DNA of 64,000 nt. It comes from Lasiosphaeria ovina (taxonomy: Eukaryota; Ascomycota; Sordariomycetes; Sordariales; Lasiosphaeriaceae). The stretch spans positions 3,658,001 to 3,722,000 of the forward strand of contig JAULSN010000002.1 in NCBI GenBank assembly GCA_033439765.1. Reading direction: 5' to 3'. The notes beneath the pieces were generated by a model. That model saw only the letters and a list, made by a program, of their open reading frames with translations, did not search any database and was not told the origin of the DNA. This document shows positions 43,847 through 54,779 of this stretch, piece after piece (the first letter of the stretch is position 1; each line of letters starts with the position of its first letter). A program made the position numbers and the translations under genes.

Positions 43847-46800
43847 ATGGCGCAATATGCCGCCTCCGCCGCGCAGCATTCGCTCTCGCTCTCGCTCTCG
43901 CCCCTCACTCCCGTCGCCGCCTCATCCTCGCCCGCGGCTGGCGGGCCCGCCTCCAAGGGCCCTGGTGGGTCAAAACCCGTCGGTGGTGGAGCTGGAGCTG
44001 GAGCTGTACCAGGACCAGGACCAGGACCAGGACCAGGACCTGGCGATTTCGGATCCGCCGCCGGTGCTGCCGCCGGAGCCTCGACTTCGTCCTCCTCGAC
44101 TACCGTAGGTGTGCCCCTGACGGGCAGCAGTGCTCCGCCCTCGGCCCACAAGCGCGTGTACCAGGCCTGCATCCCGTGCCGCCGCCGCAAGGTCCGCTGT
44201 GACCTCGGCTCCGTTGACGACCCCCGCGATCCGCCCTGCGTGCGCTGTCGCCGCGAGAGTAAGGACTGCTACTTCAGCGCCACACGGCGCAAGCGCAAGG
44301 CCGATGACGATACCGTCGAGTCGCCCGAGGAGGTTGACCAAGACGACTACATAGTCCGCAATGGCCGCAAGAAGCTGCGCGAGACAGAGTCCCCTACCGT
44401 GCCCACCATTGACCGCCGTCTCTTCAGCGACGTGCCCCTTACCCCCGGCGGTAGAGAGGGACGTCCGCGCCCCCTGTCGCGTCCCAAAGACACGACGCCC
44501 ACCAAGAGCGCCACCGACACTAGGAGTAGTACCGTCGGCGAGTTCGGCAGCGGTGAGCCCAACATGCCTCTCGAGAACTTTGAGGCCAGGTCCGTCATGC
44601 GCAGGGAGCTGTACGGGCCCCATGATGCGCTAGACCTGCTCTACAAGGCTGCCACGGACAAGTTAGTGGACCCCCCTCTTGGTATCACGTCCGATGCGCT
44701 GCGGCGTACTGATGTTGTCCGCCTGCACAGCTCGTCCTCGCACCCGCACGACCAAACGCCCCTACCCCCTCGTGGCTCCGCTCAGGCGAGCAATCTCCAG
44801 GCCCGCTCTGATGCTCGTTCAGCCAAGTCGTCGTTCAACGGCCGTGTCGACGGACCAGGCGACTACCACAGCCGTAACACGTCGCGCCAGGGCGGTTTGG
44901 CCGACCAGGCCATCGACCCCGAGCTCGTGAAGCGCGAGCCCTCGTCCGACCCAACCAACAATGAGGCACTCCGAGCCTGGGCGAGGTTTCGATTTGTGCG
45001 GGCGGGCTGGTTCACGGCCCAGGAAGCGATTGACTACATTGACCAGTACAGACTCCTTTCTTCTTTACTCTCTCAGCCTACCACAGTCTCTCTCTTTCTT
45101 CTGCCATTGGCATTGCTGTTGTTATAGGCGATTAACAGGGTTAATAGTTACTATGAATATCTCTCGCCCCTCACACCAATATCGCCTCCAACCTTTCGGA
45201 ACCCCAGTTCTCACCCAACGCTCCTAACTGAAGAACCCATCCTTGCCGTAACCCTCTTGACTATTGCGTCTAGGTATCGTGTCATGCCAGGCACTGGCGG
45301 CCACTGTCGGTCTCACGCCATCCACGAACAACTCTGGACCTATCTGCGCGGTATGATTGAGCGCGTGGTCTGGGGCCAAGAAGCATTTGGTGGCGGACTC
45401 TGTGGCCTCGGCGGCGACGAAATTCAGAACTCCAGTACGGCGCCCTGGAGGGGTCTCCGCAGAGGAAGCTTGAGAACCTTTGGGACCATCGAGTCTCTAA
45501 TGATCTTGACCGAATGGCACCCGCGGGCCCTCCACTTCCCGCCCAACGAGGCTATCGATGAGTTGCTGCTGCCCTCGTACGAATCACAAAACATGCTCGA
45601 CGACGACGGAAACCAGCGCCCTTCTGCCAGCTTCGGCGGCAGGAGGATTGAGAGCTGGCTGGAGCCAGCCTGGCGCAGCGACCGCATGTGCTGGATGCTA
45701 CTGAGCACTGCAATGGGCCTTGCATACGAACTTGGTGTGTTTGACGACATTGATGAGATGCTTGCAGCAGGGACCATCGCCCGGCCCGAATACGAAGAAG
45801 AGACGTATCGGCTGAGAGCGTATCGCATCAAGAGACTGCTCCTGGTTTATCTGAGCCAGCTAGCCGGCCGCCTCGGCTGGACCAACATGGTCCCTGAAAA
45901 CCTGCGCAAGTCGGATCCAGTAGTGTCGCGGAAGCGCCCACATTCCGTCGACGGAGCTACGCCCGTGACAAATCTTTCGTCTCTCTCCAACGGCTTCAAC
46001 TACATCCCGGACTTGGAGCTGGACGACCAGATCATCCATTGCTGGGCCGGGATCAGTAACGCTATGCATATAGGCAACGAGAAACTGTTCCGCTCCCGCA
46101 AACACACCACTGACATCATCCAAAGCGGAAAATACATTGGTCTTCTCAAGGACTTCCAGCCCATGCTGAGGGACTGGTGGAGGGAGTTTGAGCGCTTCCG
46201 CATGCCCCCGTACATTCGCCACATCCTGACAATTGAGTATGAGTATGTCCGCATCTACATCAACTCGCTCTCCTTACAGGCGGTTGTGGAACGCTGCACA
46301 AACAACGCCGGCGGAGGAGGTTCGGCCCCGGGAGGAAGTGTATCGGGAAACTCTGCCCCGCAGCTGTCGCCCCAAACTCAGAACTACTATGGAAAGCTGC
46401 CGCTGGGACAGCTCGGCGGATTCGGCGTCGACGATCAAGAGTATGTCAGAGAGGTTGTTAATGGCAGCCGGAATCTCTTGCGGACTGTTGTCGATGGGTT
46501 GCTACCGGGGGGCTACCTGAAGCACGCACCTGTTCGGACCTACTTCCGGATCATCAGCGGCGCCATGTTCTTGCTCAAGACATTTGCCCTTGGAGCCCCA
46601 AAGTCCGACGTTGAGCTCAGCATTGGCTTAATGGACCGCACTGTGGACGCGCTTAGGAACTGCGTTGTCGACGACGTGCACCTGGGAATCCGTTTTGCAG
46701 ACATGCTCGAGACCTTGACCAGCCGCCTCCGCAACCGCTTCATTCACGCCCCAGCGCCACAGGTCTCTGCCGACGGCAGATCCCCTGCCCCAAACCATAT

Positions 46801-47391
46801 GGAGGCAATGAATGGCGGCAGCGCCAACGGAAACGGTCACGGCCTCCCAGCTCACAATGCAGCTGAATTGTGGATGAAGGTGAGGGAGGGTACAAGTGGT
46901 CCGGGTAAGTTTTCCAAGTCTGTCTTCAAGCTCCCCCTTTTCTATTCTTTCTTCCACAACTCAAATTGCTTGTTGCCAAGACTAATCATGAATGTCGGCT
47001 CTTAGAACGCTCCAGTACCCCAGCCAACATATCGGCCACGCCGTGGGACTTGACGTCGGGCAACTTCCCTTACCCATCCGGATCTGCCTCCATGTTTGGG
47101 CCATCCACTCCAGCTGCCATCGGGATGCAGGAAAACGGCAATAACAACAATGGGAATGGCAATCATCACACCAGCCTGACAGATTCTCTAACGTTCGATA
47201 ACTCGGACTGGACCAACCCCGGCAACGAGATGTGGTATCTGCCGACCGGGCCGGCTTTCTTCCAGAATATTGACAACACGTCGGTGTCGATGACGGCCGA
47301 GGGTGTCAATGTCAACGGCGTTGATCTGCTCGATTTTATGGCCATGGACCCCATGGACCAGCAATTTAGTGTCATGGACGGGAACTACTAA
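43847..47391 (+). CDS. Large Zn2Cys6 (fungal binuclear cluster) transcription factor (1116 aa)
   Basis: Three exons: 43847-45045, 45139-46904 and 47006-47391, phases consistent. The start is ATG 43847 ([10 protein letters not shown]). A Pro/Gly hexanucleotide repeat codes [10 protein letters not shown] at about residues 55-65. The DNA-binding cluster has six cysteines at 108, 111, 118, 131, 134 and 141 with spacing CX2CX6CX12CX2CX6C ([11 protein letters not shown], then [11 protein letters not shown]), followed by the basic [10 protein letters not shown] long disordered region precedes the fungal regulatory domain starting at [20 protein letters not shown] and including [34 protein letters not shown] and [19 protein letters not shown]. 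The C-terminus is Asn/Gly-rich and acidic (a likely activation region). Related proteins are called ARCA-like in some annotations; the regulated pathway cannot be read from the sequence. Confidence 0.9.
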
Positions 47392-48736
47392 TTTTCTTCT
47401 CATTTCTCTGCTTTGCATTTACTTTTCATTTGACGAATCTTCCTAACGAGCTAGCTTGGTCATCTTAGATAGAGAGATATAAGCTGAGATATGAAAGGAT
47501 ATGAACTATTGGGATTTCCTATTCATTTTCTTACTGTTTTTCCTTAAAGACATGGCTACACCGCAAGGACACCACATACCCCCACAACGAAAAAAAAAAA
47601 ATACGCCGGATGACACGCGATATAAAATAGGGGGAAAAGTGGGAAATAGGGAGAAATTGTCGCGACGAAGGGGGCGATGGGAAAAAAACCAAGGATACTA
47701 TAGGGCAAAGGAGGATGATGGCAATGGATGGGACTAAGATGACGAATGAGAGGAAGCAGCGAGGTTGCTGTCCTGCTTTAGGAAGCGTGGGCTATATGGA
47801 ATTTCTTTTAACTTCATTTTTTTCTCATCTCTCTCTGTTTTTGTTTTTGGTGTGTTTCCGTTTCTTATGATGGAGTCACTGCACATCATGGCGTGATCAA
47901 GCCGAGCCAAACCCACACAGAGAACATGACGAGGGAAGTGCCCGGCGTTATGGCGGTTGATACTGTCGCCACTGCTAGGGCATGTCAGGGGCAGGAAAAC
48001 CAAGCTTGCCCCGTTTCATCTTGCGATTTATTTCTTTCTCTTGCCCATCATTTGCTTCTTTCCATCTATCTATCTATCTATCTCTCTCTCTTCCATGTAT
48101 GTTCAAGCTGGGCTGGCTGCCCGAGATTTGATTCAGCAGCTATTTCCTTTGAGAGCGATCACAGAAGTAGTTTTTGTTTGCTTGGGAGGAGTGATGAGGT
48201 TTCAAATTTTTTTAATATTTTTTTGGCTTTTCCTGCTTTCATTTCTTAGCGACAAGCGCGCGCGGTAGATACCCCCCTGAAACGCAGCTTTTGGAAATAG
48301 CTATAGCTATAAAACATTCGAATCAAGTCACAATATCGCGGGATCTTGATAATGACATTGCGGTGTTGAATCTTCCCGTGCTGTATTGGCAACAGGAAAG
48401 ACACAGAAAATTAAAAATAAATGATCAGGAAAGATCGTACCGTTTGGGTTCTAGGTCGGTCTGCCTCCCATCCCCCACACCCTACGTTTTCCCCTGAACC
48501 CCTTTTATCCTTGGCCATTTTCACAAAACCAAAGGTAAGGATATGCAATCCGCACCCTCGGTGACAGTGATCCGGGCTTCTACATCTCCAACAGACAGAT
48601 AAACAAACGGTTTAGTTATAAAGATCTGACAAACACCACCAAAATCAGGACTCGCAGATGTCCCTTAATAAAAACAACACAATTTATGCCAAACGGCCCA
48701 ACAGATCTTAGCTGGCGGGAATTAATAATATGCTGC
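47392..48736. other. Convergent intergenic region
   Basis: The 3' ends of the Zn2Cys6 and acetoacetyl-CoA synthetase genes face each other across 1.3 kb. It holds a (TCTA)/(TC) microsatellite at about 48064-48092 and A- and T-runs; no gene is supported. Confidence 0.6.
48064..48092 (+). repeat. (TCTA)n(TC)n microsatellite
   Basis: About five TATC units followed by TC repeats, in the intergenic region between two convergent 3' ends. Confidence 0.85.
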
Positions 48737-51180
48737 CTAGGGGGTCTTGCTTGCCCAGTCGCGGAACCAGTCCAACGCCTCGGGATTCGCGACGCTCGCG
48801 TTGGTCTTGACTTGCATCCCCGAAAGGATCTGCTTGACGGCGACCTCGATTCTGTACCACGTGAGTCGTTAGTACCTTTGATAGCAACAAAAAAACACGG
48901 TGGAATACCACTAGCTGTGAAAGCGAGAGTGAAAGAAAAGAGGAAGGGGGAGGGGGGGTCCTACTTCTTGCCGTTGCCCGTCTTGGGGATGCCTCCCTTG
49001 GCCTCTTCAATAACGCCGGGGACGTGTCGCGGGCTGAGCTCCTTGCGCACCACGTCTTTGATGCGGGTGCGCAGATCATCGTCAAACTCCTTGCCGGCGG
49101 CCATGACGACGAACAGACACACGGTCTCGTCCATGTCGGTCTCGCGGCGGCGGCCGACGCAGACGGCGTCCTCGACCTCGAGGGCGAAGATGCGCGCCAG
49201 CACGTTGTAGATCTCGGCGCTGCCGAAGCGGACGCCGGCGGGCTTGAGCACGCCGTCGCTGCGGCCCAGCATCACCAGCCCGCCGGTGGCCTTGTCCATG
49301 CGGACGAAGTCGCCGTGGTGCCAGACCCTCGGGCCGAAGCGCTCAAAGTAGGCCGCGCGGTACTTGTCCTCGCCGCCAGGGCCGAAAAAGGTGAGCGGCT
49401 GGCAGGGGAACGGCTTGACGCACACCAAGTCGCCAGGGGAGTCGGCGGGCGTGACGAGCCTGGGGTCCTCTGCCGCCGAGGCCGAGTCGAAGACGCTGAT
49501 GGCCATGCCCAGGCCGGCGCATTGGACCTCGCCGACGCGCACGGGAAGCAGGGGGCAAGGCGCGCCGAACAGCGATATGATGTCGGTGCCGCCGGTGATG
49601 GAAGCCAGGTTGATATTCGGGGGAAAGGCCTGATACACAAACGCAAAGGTCGAGGGCGGCAAGGGCGCAGCAGTCGAGTAGATGGCCTCTAGCGCGGAGA
49701 GATCCAAGGATGAGTCTTCCACAGGCCGAACGTTATTAGCCTCGAGGGCCGTGAGGTATGCGGCCGAGGTTCCAAAGTGGGTGACGCGGAGTGTGGAGAG
49801 AAGTCGTGGCAGGGAGAGATACAAGTGTGGCCGGAACGGGGAGCCCGAGTAGAGCACCAATGACGCACCAACAGCCAGAGCGGACACGCTCCAGTGGTGC
49901 ATCATCCACGACGTGGTCGTGTAGTAGAATAGCCTCGAGGATGGCGAGAGCGAGCAGTGGAGATAGTGCTCCTTCTTGTGTTGAAGGAGCGTACCCGCCG
50001 CAGTGTGCACTATAGCCTTGGGGAGCCCAGTGGTGCCGCTCGAGTACAAGACGTACAGTGGGTGAGAAGGCGGGAGCTGCTTGAATTCAAGGGGCTCATC
50101 CGGCGAGCTTTCGTTTCCACCATTCGTCAGTTCCTGGCGGCCTAACTGGTTTCAAGGGAAGACTCACGTGTTTAGCCAGCTCGCATACTCCTCCGCTTTG
50201 ACCCCTTTCGCTCGAATGTCGTCCAGGCCAGTATCAAGACTCTTGACGCTGTTGACGACGACAACTAGTTCTAGGCCGTGCTTCTTCAGCTGGCCAACAA
50301 TCTCGAGGGTCTTGGCGGCGCTTGACCACTCCTTGCCGTTGTAAAGCGTTGCGTTGTCGGCAAAAAGCACCCGCGGCCTGATCTGAACTAGGCGGTCAAG
50401 TACAGCGCTGACGCCGTTGTCTGGGCTGATGCCCGTCCATATGGCACCGACGGCACCGGCTCCTAGCAGGGCAACGAGAGCCTGGACATGGTTGGCGACG
50501 AAGCCGGCGACAACGTCGTTCTCGCCCACACCAGCAGCTCTCAGGACGTTGGAACATTGGCGGACCTGCTCTCTCAGGCTGGCCCACGACGTATCAACGC
50601 GTTGGTCTCCATTCTCAGTCACTGTGATGACGGCAGTAGCCGACGGGTCGAGTTTGGCGTTTGGCGGGAATAGGAGGTTCTCGGCGAAGTTGAGAAGGGC
50701 ACCGGCAAAGAAATCGGGCCTTGGGAACATGGGCGCCTTGTCGGGCAGCACCTGCTGAGGGCTTAGCAGGTGCGCAATGCATGGAGCAGTAACATTGAGG
50801 GGCGTGATGTGGTGAAAACTAGGGGTTTAAGGAAGGAAAAGGGGGTTGGGGTAATGGATAAAAGGAGGTGTGTTTGCGCCTGGGTGGGTAGGTAGCTACC
50901 AAAACATGATAGAGCGCAGTGCATACAAGACCTCACATAAACAAACACACACAAGCACACCTACCTGATCAAACGGCTTCGAGGCCTTGATGCCGGCAAA
51001 ATGCCAAACCTCTTCCCAAAAGGCGGCAACGTTCTCAACTGACCATTTGTAGAGAGATGGGTAGTCTGAGAGGTTGAGCCGGTACTTTTGGTTGACATGG
51101 AGCATAAACTTCCACATCTGGGTCGACTGCGGGCTGCTGTGTCGCCATAACTCACGGGCTGTCCGATGAGTTACCGTCAT
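48737..51180 (-). CDS. Acetoacetyl-CoA synthetase (685 aa)
   Basis: Four exons: 50965-51180, 50168-50751, 48965-50107 and 48737-48851, phases consistent. Exon 2 starts at a tandem CAGCAG acceptor (either 50754 or 50751, one Gln different). The protein is an ANL-superfamily acyl-CoA synthetase: N-terminal ACAS_N-like part (MWKFMLHVNQKYRLNLSDYP), P-loop YSSGTTGLPKAIVHT (288-302), RLFYYTTTSWMMHHW, ITGGTDIISLFG, and WHHGDFVRMDKATGGLVMLGR with GRSDGVLKPAGVRFGSAEIY. The end has GIPKTGNGKKIEVAVKQ with the catalytic Lys near 647. The long N-terminus and SWMMHHW separate it from acetyl-CoA synthetase, which has a Trp-containing acetate pocket. It activates acetoacetate with ATP and CoA in the cytosol, feeding sterol or leucine-derived carbon back to acetyl-CoA. 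No peroxisomal SKL-type ending is present (ends SKTP). Confidence 0.93.
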
Positions 51181-52046
51181 GATTGCCTTTTGTTATCTAT
51201 TCCCAACAGGCCAAATCTTGTCAATGAATGGACTAATGAGGTGATTTTGCCAGTCGCCGGTGGCTGCTAGTCGACGTTCAGTTGGGCTGTTTGCTGTGAC
51301 GCTGTTGGCCCCCTTGTGAGACAGGTAGACGTTTAGATAGACGAGACGAATTGAGTGCACTAATTGTCGTGTCAGACAATGAATGAATTGGTTCCGAGGA
51401 TCGGGATGTTCTCCTCGCCAAGGGAGCCTAGGTAACCTGGAAACAAGAAAAAAATGGCCCACGACCCCGGATCTACCCACTGGATCTCCTACTATTAAGG
51501 GCAGTACTCCGTACCTTACTCTAGTCGAGCATATTACTGGGTGGGAGATGGCCGACCCTAACGGGACGGGACTCGAAGAACCACAAAAATCTAGGCCCGA
51601 GATCTGATGGGGACAACCCGCCGCCGACGCCGTTTTCAGAAGGCATTACCTAGTACCTGCCTATCCGTGCTGATTTGAGCAGGTAGTCGTGTGGCACTTG
51701 CCTCGTCTTTGCCCGCCATACGTGCGACGCCGAAACCTAACCGCCTACACAAGTATAAAACGGAACTGGCAAAGTACGTGCAGTAAAAGAGCTCCGAGTT
51801 GCATGCGCAAGAGAGAATCTAGAGAGGAAGAGGGGCAAGCAGAAATCTTATGAGAGCTGGCCAGTGACCGAGAAGGGCCTGCTATTTTGATTCAGTTGCG
51901 CCCGTCTCTTCCCGACTCATGCGGGCATCTCCTAAAGCACCTTAAATAACGTCACTAAGGCACGCACTGCCGGGCGACAGAATGTCCCGTGAGCCTGGAA
52001 ACGAGTTGGCGAAGGAGATAAGGACTTTCTAGCTGACTCGGTCTTG

Positions 52047-52070
52047 CATACATACATACATACATACATA
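52047..52070 (+). repeat. (CATA)6 microsatellite
   Basis: Six perfect CATA units, with two further imperfect copies to about 52090. Confidence 0.85.
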
Positions 52071-54358
52071 CAGCACCTACATACATACGCACACTTACTT
52101 AAGTGCATGCATACAAAGCCTCTTATATGGTTTGCCAATTTCAAGTGTATTGCGCAAGGCAAATGGATCTTTCCCAGTTTGACGCAGCCCGAAGTTCCCA
52201 TTCCCAAACTCTGGCCAAGGCGCAAACAACCTACTCCGTACCTAGAGGGGACGGAAGCCGGCCACGGCAACACGGGCAGGTCCATGTCTCCATGAGAAGC
52301 TGCATGGCGGAATGGCTCCCTTCTCTCTTGGGCGACCCGGGGCGCCGTGTCCACAGAGCGGCGGCTCGCGGGGTACCTTGGGTTGTGGTTGCAACCAACG
52401 CGAACCAAAAAAATTCGCCAACAGACCATTCGCTGTTTTAGCTGGCCACCTTAGTGCCCGAGCCTTCCGCGATTTCGCCCGGATGACCAATGGGCACAAC
52501 ACTGAATTGAGCAAACACAAAGAAAGACCTGCTCAACCAACCTGCCGTAGCGAGCGGGTTGCAGTACGGATCATCACCGGAGCATCCTGGGCAGGTATAT
52601 GTAGGAAGTCTCGGTGACTTTCAGAGTCTGAGGGGTTTTCGTCGGCCCTTCATCGACGCCGCTGACTATGAGGACTTTACTTGGATAACCAAGGTTTCAC
52701 AAGCTTCGTTGGTCCGAGGTTGAGGCGTGCCGTTGTTAGCGTGTATTTATGTACATATAGTAATTGCATACTCCGTACACGGACGGACACTGCTGAGTTC
52801 CCGGGTATCGGTCGGGAATGAATGGAAGTGTTCGGGAATCGTTCTTTCTGGGGAGCTACCAACGCGCATCTTCTGCGGCGGCTGTGCATCATCGCCCAAC
52901 AAGCAGCCTCTCCTCCACAAGCCACAGTAAGTCCACTCTTGCTACCGAGTAGCTGTAGCGACACCCTCGCCGGGCGACGGGCCTTTGCGGGATCTGATCG
53001 TTGAACGCTCGCAGCGCTCCGAGGAGTTCAGGGTGGCGTTCGCGTTTCGCGAGTTCATCGAGGCCTGCCACTTTGCGACCCTGAAATCATTTCCTTGGGG
53101 ATCGACAGATCGAAACTATGCCCTTCTAGGCCAAAGTCCATCAGGGACTGCCGGATTGGGCCGTTTATTGGGGCGCTTTCCAAAAAGGCCGTGCCCATCA
53201 CTGAGCTGAGCCACTCACAGCCCGGGGCAAATTGCTGGTAAAAATTTGGCAGCTTACTATAGTACTTATTATCACCGCCTCACTTGAACTGAGTGCTTCA
53301 TTGGATGCCCGTCTCAAAGCAAATGTTAGACGTGAGGATAGCACAAGCGAATAACCTGACTATTGGTGTTGTAAACTACATGTAAACTGCCTCACGTGTT
53401 GCACCGCATTTGGTGTATTATGCAATGCTACAAATGGAGAGGCAGGCCAGGCGTACAAGTTAAGTGTGCCCTTCCAGAACGGAAACAAGCTACTGAGGGT
53501 AAGAGGAGTCGGGTGGAGGAGGCCTCGACGAGAGGACGGGTTCCGCCCCGCGCGCGCGAGATGGGAGGGGAGGAGAGCAGAGGGCATTCGTTCATTCCGT
53601 CTCGCTTCCGCTGCGAATTCGATGTCACACAACTGCGGGCGCGATGCGCAAGGCCCACGACCGGACCGCTCGGGAACGGGAAGGGCTGGCTGGTGGTGAT
53701 ATGATAAGCAAGGGCCCAGTGACTGGTGACCGTCCGGCCTCCTCAAATTACCCGTGTACATGTACACAGTAGCTTGGACGACACCCCACCAGCCTTCCAT
53801 CATCCATCAGACGATTCCACAATCTCCAGCGTTCCCTGTCCTCATGTCCCCTTTCCGCTAGTTTGGCTGACTGGCTAGCTTGTCTTGGCCGTGTCGTGCC
53901 CTGTCGCTTCCCTGTTCGCCCCCCGAGCCAGAAATCCCCTAAATGTGCTCGCGCGCCTGATTCTTCTGCACTTCTGTCTCCTGTCTTTGCTCCTGCTTTC
54001 CCGAGGACGAGTCCATGCAACTATCACGACACTCGGTGATTTGTGTTTGTGCAGAAACTCGGGGCGAGGGCGACTGTGTTTAGCTGTGACTGACGGGATC
54101 TGATCTTTCCACTCCTTTGAGGTCCGATCCACGACAGCCAGCACCGCACCAGCACGCACCGCACCGCCAAAGCACAGCAGCACCGTCCCTTGCAGCTATC
54201 GACCGCCATTCGACCTCCCCATTCGCCCGCCAGAGCTGTACTTGCACGTCACCCAGGCCAGTATTGTCGACCGACCGACAGACCGACGACAAAAGCGATT
54301 CGGTTCGCCGCAGATATCGGGAGTCGTAAAGATCTTTTTTTCTTCTTTTTCGGGCTGA

Positions 54359-54672
54359 GTAAGTACCTTCCATTTCGTACCCGAGTTGCGCCCTTTTTGC
54401 AAATACCCTAGAGGAGAGGGTACTACTTCCCTTGGTTCTGGAAAAGGGTGGAGGAAACCGTATCTACTTCATGTTACCTACCCTCGCTGCCCTCGACTTG
54501 TCTCACCTTGTTCGCCTGCGTTGTTCATGTCGCCCGCACGCTCGTGCGGGACGAAGAATTGAACCCTCTCCCCTTAATTACCCTACACCTCAGTTATCGC
54601 CAATCTATCTACATACGCACACGCATACACACACAAACACACATACCTCTTACTGATGCCTCTCGCCTGCAG
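54359..54672 (+). other. Probable intron in the 5' leader of lcb2
   Basis: A consensus donor GTAAGT at 54359 is followed by a branch-like TTACTGATG near 54650 and the acceptor GCCTGCAG at 54672. Removing it deletes several upstream ATGs, after which the first ATG is the lcb2 start at 54780. Inferred from consensus only. Confidence 0.45.
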
Positions 54673-54756
54673 CATAGCATCAATTGACGCTATATCTCGG
54701 AAACAGCTCTTCCTAGAAGCAGTGCAACCCTGATAGTGTATTCTGTTCTCCGGTCA

Positions 54757-54774
54757 CCCCCCCCCCCCCCCCCC
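54757..54774 (+). repeat. C18 homopolymer next to the lcb2 start codon
   Basis: Eighteen consecutive C end five bases before the lcb2 ATG (54780), so the run lies in the 5' UTR of the mature message. Confidence 0.9.
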
Positions 54775-54779
54775 GCGCA

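Larger units (their letters stand above)
51181..54779. other. 3.6-kb divergent intergenic region between acetoacetyl-CoA synthetase and lcb2
   Basis: Both flanking genes start here. A six-unit CATA microsatellite lies at 52047-52070. CT-rich sequence from about 53880 to 54300, a likely 5' UTR intron and an 18-base C-run mark the lcb2 leader. Short open frames on both strands have no recognisable similarity. Confidence 0.5.

Noticed and set aside
43752..44108. Poly-Leu open frame across the CTG repeat
   Set aside because: Produced by the trinucleotide repeat; the overlapping frame codes the Zn2Cys6 protein.
49024..49692. 222-codon plus-strand open frame
   Set aside because: Antisense shadow of acetoacetyl-CoA synthetase in GC-rich codons.
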